DNA from: Saprospiraceae bacterium
GTDB taxonomy: Bacteria; Bacteroidota; Bacteroidia; Chitinophagales; Saprospiraceae
Length of the DNA stretch: 64,000 nucleotides
Direction: 5' to 3'
NCBI GenBank assembly: GCA_028280415.1
Contig: JANQLV010000048.1
Coordinates: forward strand, 1 to 64,000
Shown: positions 61,822 through 64,000 of the stretch, in pieces
Layout of the letters: every line of letters begins with the position of its first letter
How positions within the stretch are numbered: position 1 is the stretch's first letter
Position numbers and translations under genes: made by a program
Notes under the pieces: generated by a model
The model's database searches: none
The model's input: only the letters and a program-made list of their open reading frames with translations
What the model was told of the DNA's origin: nothing

Positions 61822-62652
61822 ATGAATAGATATAGTATTCTTAGCATCATTATAGTACAGTTCCTCCCCATTTTGATGCTGGGACAGGCTACATTGATGT
61901 CCTTCAATATTCGTTATAATAATCCTGACGATGCTGAAAACTGGTGGGAGTATAGAAAACAACATATAGTGGATATGGTCACTTTTCATTCGCCGGATAT
62001 TATGGGTATCCAGGAGGGCTTATATGAGCAGGTAAAGTTCTTGGATACCGCCTTGGTAGATTACGATTATGTGGGAGTAGGGCGAGATGATGGTCATAAG
62101 CAGGGAGAATATGCCGCTATTTTTTACAATACAAACAAATATAAGCTGCTATTTTCCCATACCTATTGGCTCTCAGATACACCGGATAAAGTCTCCGTTG
62201 GATGGGATGCCTCAATGGAAAGGATTGCCACATTTGCTCAGTTTTTGGACATCGAGAGGAAGGATAGCCTGTATGTGTTTAACTGTCATTTTGACCACAA
62301 AGGGGAAGAGGCTCGAAAAAAATCAGCCGAACTCATCACAAAGCTCATCATAGAGCAAGGTTTAGAAAATAAAAAACTGCTTGTTATGGGAGATTTAAAC
62401 TGCGAACCCCAGGAGGCTCCGATGGTCATTTTCAGGACGGTCCTTGATGATGCTTATGATATCAGCCAACAAAAACCCTATGGCCCGCTTGGGACCTGGC
62501 TGAGCTTTGATACACAGCAAATTGCTACCAGAAGGATAGATTACATTTTAACTAAAAACATTAGGGTACTAAAATATGCTCACCTTGATGACAAACGACC
62601 TGATAGTCGGCATTTATCAGATCATTTACCTGTTATCATAAAAATTAAATAA
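61822..62652 (+). CDS. Secreted endonuclease/exonuclease/phosphatase (EEP) fold enzyme
   Basis: 276-aa exported protein; signal peptide ends LMLGQ. The EEP motifs are in order: LMSFNIRYNNPDDAENWW (~27-44), DIMGIQEGLYEQ (catalytic Glu ~65), FNCHFDHKGEEARKKS (~152-167), LVMGDLNCEP (~187-196), RRIDYIL (~236) and HLSDHLPVIIKI (final Asp/His). The family includes DNases, sphingomyelinases and inositol polyphosphate 5-phosphatases. In this neighbourhood a phosphodiesterase or phosphatase on lipid head groups is more likely than a nuclease, though the short WW/Y-rich start is shared with generic metal-dependent hydrolases. It is 24 bp behind the first phosphatase. Confidence 0.88.
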   Translation: MNRYSILSIIIVQFLPILMLGQATLMSFNIRYNNPDDAENWWEYRKQHIVDMVTFHSPDIMGIQEGLYEQVKFLDTALVDYDYVGVGRDDGHKQGEYAAIFYNTNKYKLLFSHTYWLSDTPDKVSVGWDASMERIATFAQFLDIERKDSLYVFNCHFDHKGEEARKKSAELITKLIIEQGLENKKLLVMGDLNCEPQEAPMVIFRTVLDDAYDISQQKPYGPLGTWLSFDTQQIATRRIDYILTKNIRVLKYAHLDDKRPDSRHLSDHLPVIIKIK

Positions 62653-62670
62653 TCCAAAGTGATTTTGAAA

Positions 62671-63795
62671 ATGAAAAAGTTTACTATCGGTTTATTCCTG
62701 TTGATCTTTTTACTTGTGGCTACCGGCTGTAAGCTGATGCGAGATGGGGCAAAAAAATCTCTTGCTACTGGCAGCCCACCAAATATTATTTTTCTGATCG
62801 GTGATGGGATGGGGGTTCCGCAAATATCTACAGCTTATTACTTCGGTGATGGTGAAGCGAATTTTTCAAGATTCAAACATATTGGTTTTCACCAATCTTC
62901 GGATTTGACACATAAGATAACCGATTCAGCAGCTGGAGCCACTGCATTTTCAATTGGCCAAAAAACCTTTAAACGAGCAATCGGAGTCTCCGGTGATTCT
63001 ATTCCACAAGAAACAATAATGGAGTATTTGCAAAAAGAGGGTTATAAAACAGGCTTAATTAGCCTTACTACCATAACCCATGCCACTCCGGCTGCATTTT
63101 ATGCCCATGTAGTGGATAGAGATATGCATGAAGAAATTGCATCTCAGCTTGTTGATGCCCGGGTAGATTTCATCGCGGGTGGAGGAAGAAAGTACTTTGA
63201 AACCAGAGAAGATGGTCGAAATCTCTTTTCGCAACTCATTGAAATGGGGTATAAACTTGATACCACACAGATATCAGAACCTAATTATGAAAGCCCTAAT
63301 GCTTATCTGTTAGTGGATGAAAGCATGCCATCAAAGATAGAAGGACGCGGTGATTTTTTACCTAAAGCCACAGACTATGCCCTAGACTATTTCAATCGAA
63401 TGGGTGAGCCTTTCTTTTTGATGGTTGAAGGCTCATATATTGATTGGTCGGGACATGCAAAAAATGCTGAAATGCTAGTAGAAGAAGTGGAAGATTTTGA
63501 CCAAACACTAGGCGTGGCACTGGATTTTGTTGATAAAAATCCGAACACTTTACTAATTGTAACCGCCGATCATGAGACCGGAGGTGTGAGCATCAGCAAA
63601 AAATACCTGGAGCAGAAAATATTTGGTCAGCGCAAAGAAATTCCCGGAGAAGTGGAAATCACTTTTAATTCTAATCAACATAGTGGTGAATTGATTCCTG
63701 TATTTGCCTATGGCCTGGGTGCAGATAAATTCCAGGGCATTTATGAAAATAAGGATATATTTCACAAAATAATGTCTGTTTACAATAGAGAATAG
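62671..63795 (+). CDS. Alkaline phosphatase, lipoprotein (copy 2)
   Basis: 374-aa paralogue of the product of 60673-61797, with long near-identical stretches: FLIGDGMGVPQISTAYYFGD against FLIGDGMGLSQISTAYYFGD, nucleophile region ITDSAAGATAFSIGQKT (Ser86), EGSYIDWSGHAKNAEMLVEE and IVTADHETGG. All metal-binding and catalytic positions are kept. Its lipobox is LLVATGCKLM. Start ATG 62671; a GTG at 62659 is less likely. It is 18 bp behind the EEP gene and probably arose by duplication with later divergence, giving two phosphatases of differing specificity. It ends the operon, facing a convergent PhoX-like gene. Confidence 0.93.
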   Translation: MKKFTIGLFLLIFLLVATGCKLMRDGAKKSLATGSPPNIIFLIGDGMGVPQISTAYYFGDGEANFSRFKHIGFHQSSDLTHKITDSAAGATAFSIGQKTFKRAIGVSGDSIPQETIMEYLQKEGYKTGLISLTTITHATPAAFYAHVVDRDMHEEIASQLVDARVDFIAGGGRKYFETREDGRNLFSQLIEMGYKLDTTQISEPNYESPNAYLLVDESMPSKIEGRGDFLPKATDYALDYFNRMGEPFFLMVEGSYIDWSGHAKNAEMLVEEVEDFDQTLGVALDFVDKNPNTLLIVTADHETGGVSISKKYLEQKIFGQRKEIPGEVEITFNSNQHSGELIPVFAYGLGADKFQGIYENKDIFHKIMSVYNRE

Positions 63796-63851
63796 CGCTT
63801 TATCACCGTTTTTTGAAAGTTGAGATATTAATTCTACCTTCTTAAGGTTGG

Positions 63852-64000
63852 TTAGGTTTGAAAGATATCCCAGGGCCCATTGATTGCAAGTGTTTCACCA
63901 TTTTCCTGAATGTTTACAAATAGTGTTTTACCCGAAGGGGAGAAAACGGCTCCTGCTAATTCGGATCTTGAGCTTCTATTGACCGCAAACAATGTAATGT
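63852..64000 (-). CDS. C-terminal end of a PhoX-like (DUF839) phosphatase, partial
   Basis: On the minus strand a frame entering from the right edge reads NRSSRSELAGAVFSPSGKTL, then LFVNIQENGETLAINGPWDI, and stops at TAA (63852-63854). The segment resembles the last blade of PhoX/DUF839 phosphatases (AGxxFSPDGKTLFVNIQ ... AITGPW). PhoX is a calcium/iron-dependent phosphatase acting on phosphomonoesters outside the cytoplasm. Only 49 codons are inside the window, so the active site cannot be checked. It converges on the second alkaline phosphatase gene, adding another phosphate enzyme to this region. Confidence 0.7.
   Translation of the reverse strand, partial: ITLFAVNRSSRSELAGAVFSPSGKTLFVNIQENGETLAINGPWDIFQT

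Noticed and set aside
1-64000. tRNA, rRNA and known riboswitches
   Set aside because: I found no cloverleaf, rRNA core or recognisable riboswitch core by reading; the queD, folE and ribF leaders show no evident preQ1, THF or FMN element. A covariance-model search would be needed to exclude them.

Overview
The window is chromosomal DNA of a member of the Bacteroidota, most likely the Saprospiria (Lewinella-like). The basis is: six secreted proteins ending in type IX secretion (T9SS) sorting domains with the YPNP-type start; a SusC/SusD pair; two large TonB-dependent receptors with carboxypeptidase-like N-terminal domains; futalosine-route menaquinone genes; a LytS/LytTR two-component pair; and TAnnTTTG-type -7 promoter boxes in place of E. 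coli-type -10 boxes. No rRNA, tRNA, CRISPR array, integrase or insertion-sequence transposase was seen.

Layout. 1-4.6 kb: tail of an unknown gene, a helical protein of unknown function, and a large T9SS protein with Ig-like, dockerin-like and cohesin-like modules. 4.7-7.5 kb: menaquinone genes mqnE and mqnA with a histidine phosphatase between them. 7.6-14.2 kb: GT2 and GT39 glycosyltransferases, a methyltransferase, tpiA behind a 164-bp inverted-repeat element, a DUF6580 membrane protein, a small Cys-rich DUF5522 gene and a TlpA-like lipoprotein. 14.4-21.8 kb: DUF3857/transglutaminase-like protein, cytochrome oxidase subunit III, and a TonB receptor followed by a T9SS alpha/beta-hydrolase that appears to lack its nucleophile serine. 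22-30.6 kb: dynamin-like GTPase, WbqC, GT2, T9SS proteins, a PHB-depolymerase-type esterase, MiaE and a DUF6569 lipoprotein. 30.9-39 kb: a secreted lysyl oxidase homologue with the copper histidines and the Lys/Tyr cofactor pair, a membrane glycosyltransferase-like protein, an outer membrane barrel, fructosamine kinase and the LytTR system. 39.3-46 kb: queD-folE-fabD, a decayed gene, a secreted protein with a histone-like tail, YqgE and an ABC-F ATPase. 46-53.6 kb: GT39, a 2OG-Fe(II) oxygenase, nested repeat elements, a TlpA protein, and an operon of an unusual RibF-glycosyltransferase fusion with an RluA-type pseudouridine synthase.

54.4-64 kb is the most coherent system: SusC, SusD, a PI-PLC-C1-type phospholipase lipoprotein, alkaline phosphatase, endonuclease/exonuclease/phosphatase-fold enzyme and a second alkaline phosphatase, with the 3' end of a PhoX-type phosphatase converging from the right edge. 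I read it as an organophosphate (perhaps phosphoinositide or phospholipid) acquisition locus built like a polysaccharide utilisation locus but with phosphoesterases in place of glycosidases. That substrate is an inference.

Small items outside the obvious genes: a 56-aa DUF5522 gene directly behind DUF6580, a 44-aa membrane protein gene, a small reading frame with a CTT-T-AAA +1 frameshift site before queD, a frameshifted gene remnant after fabD, and several families of short inverted repeats.
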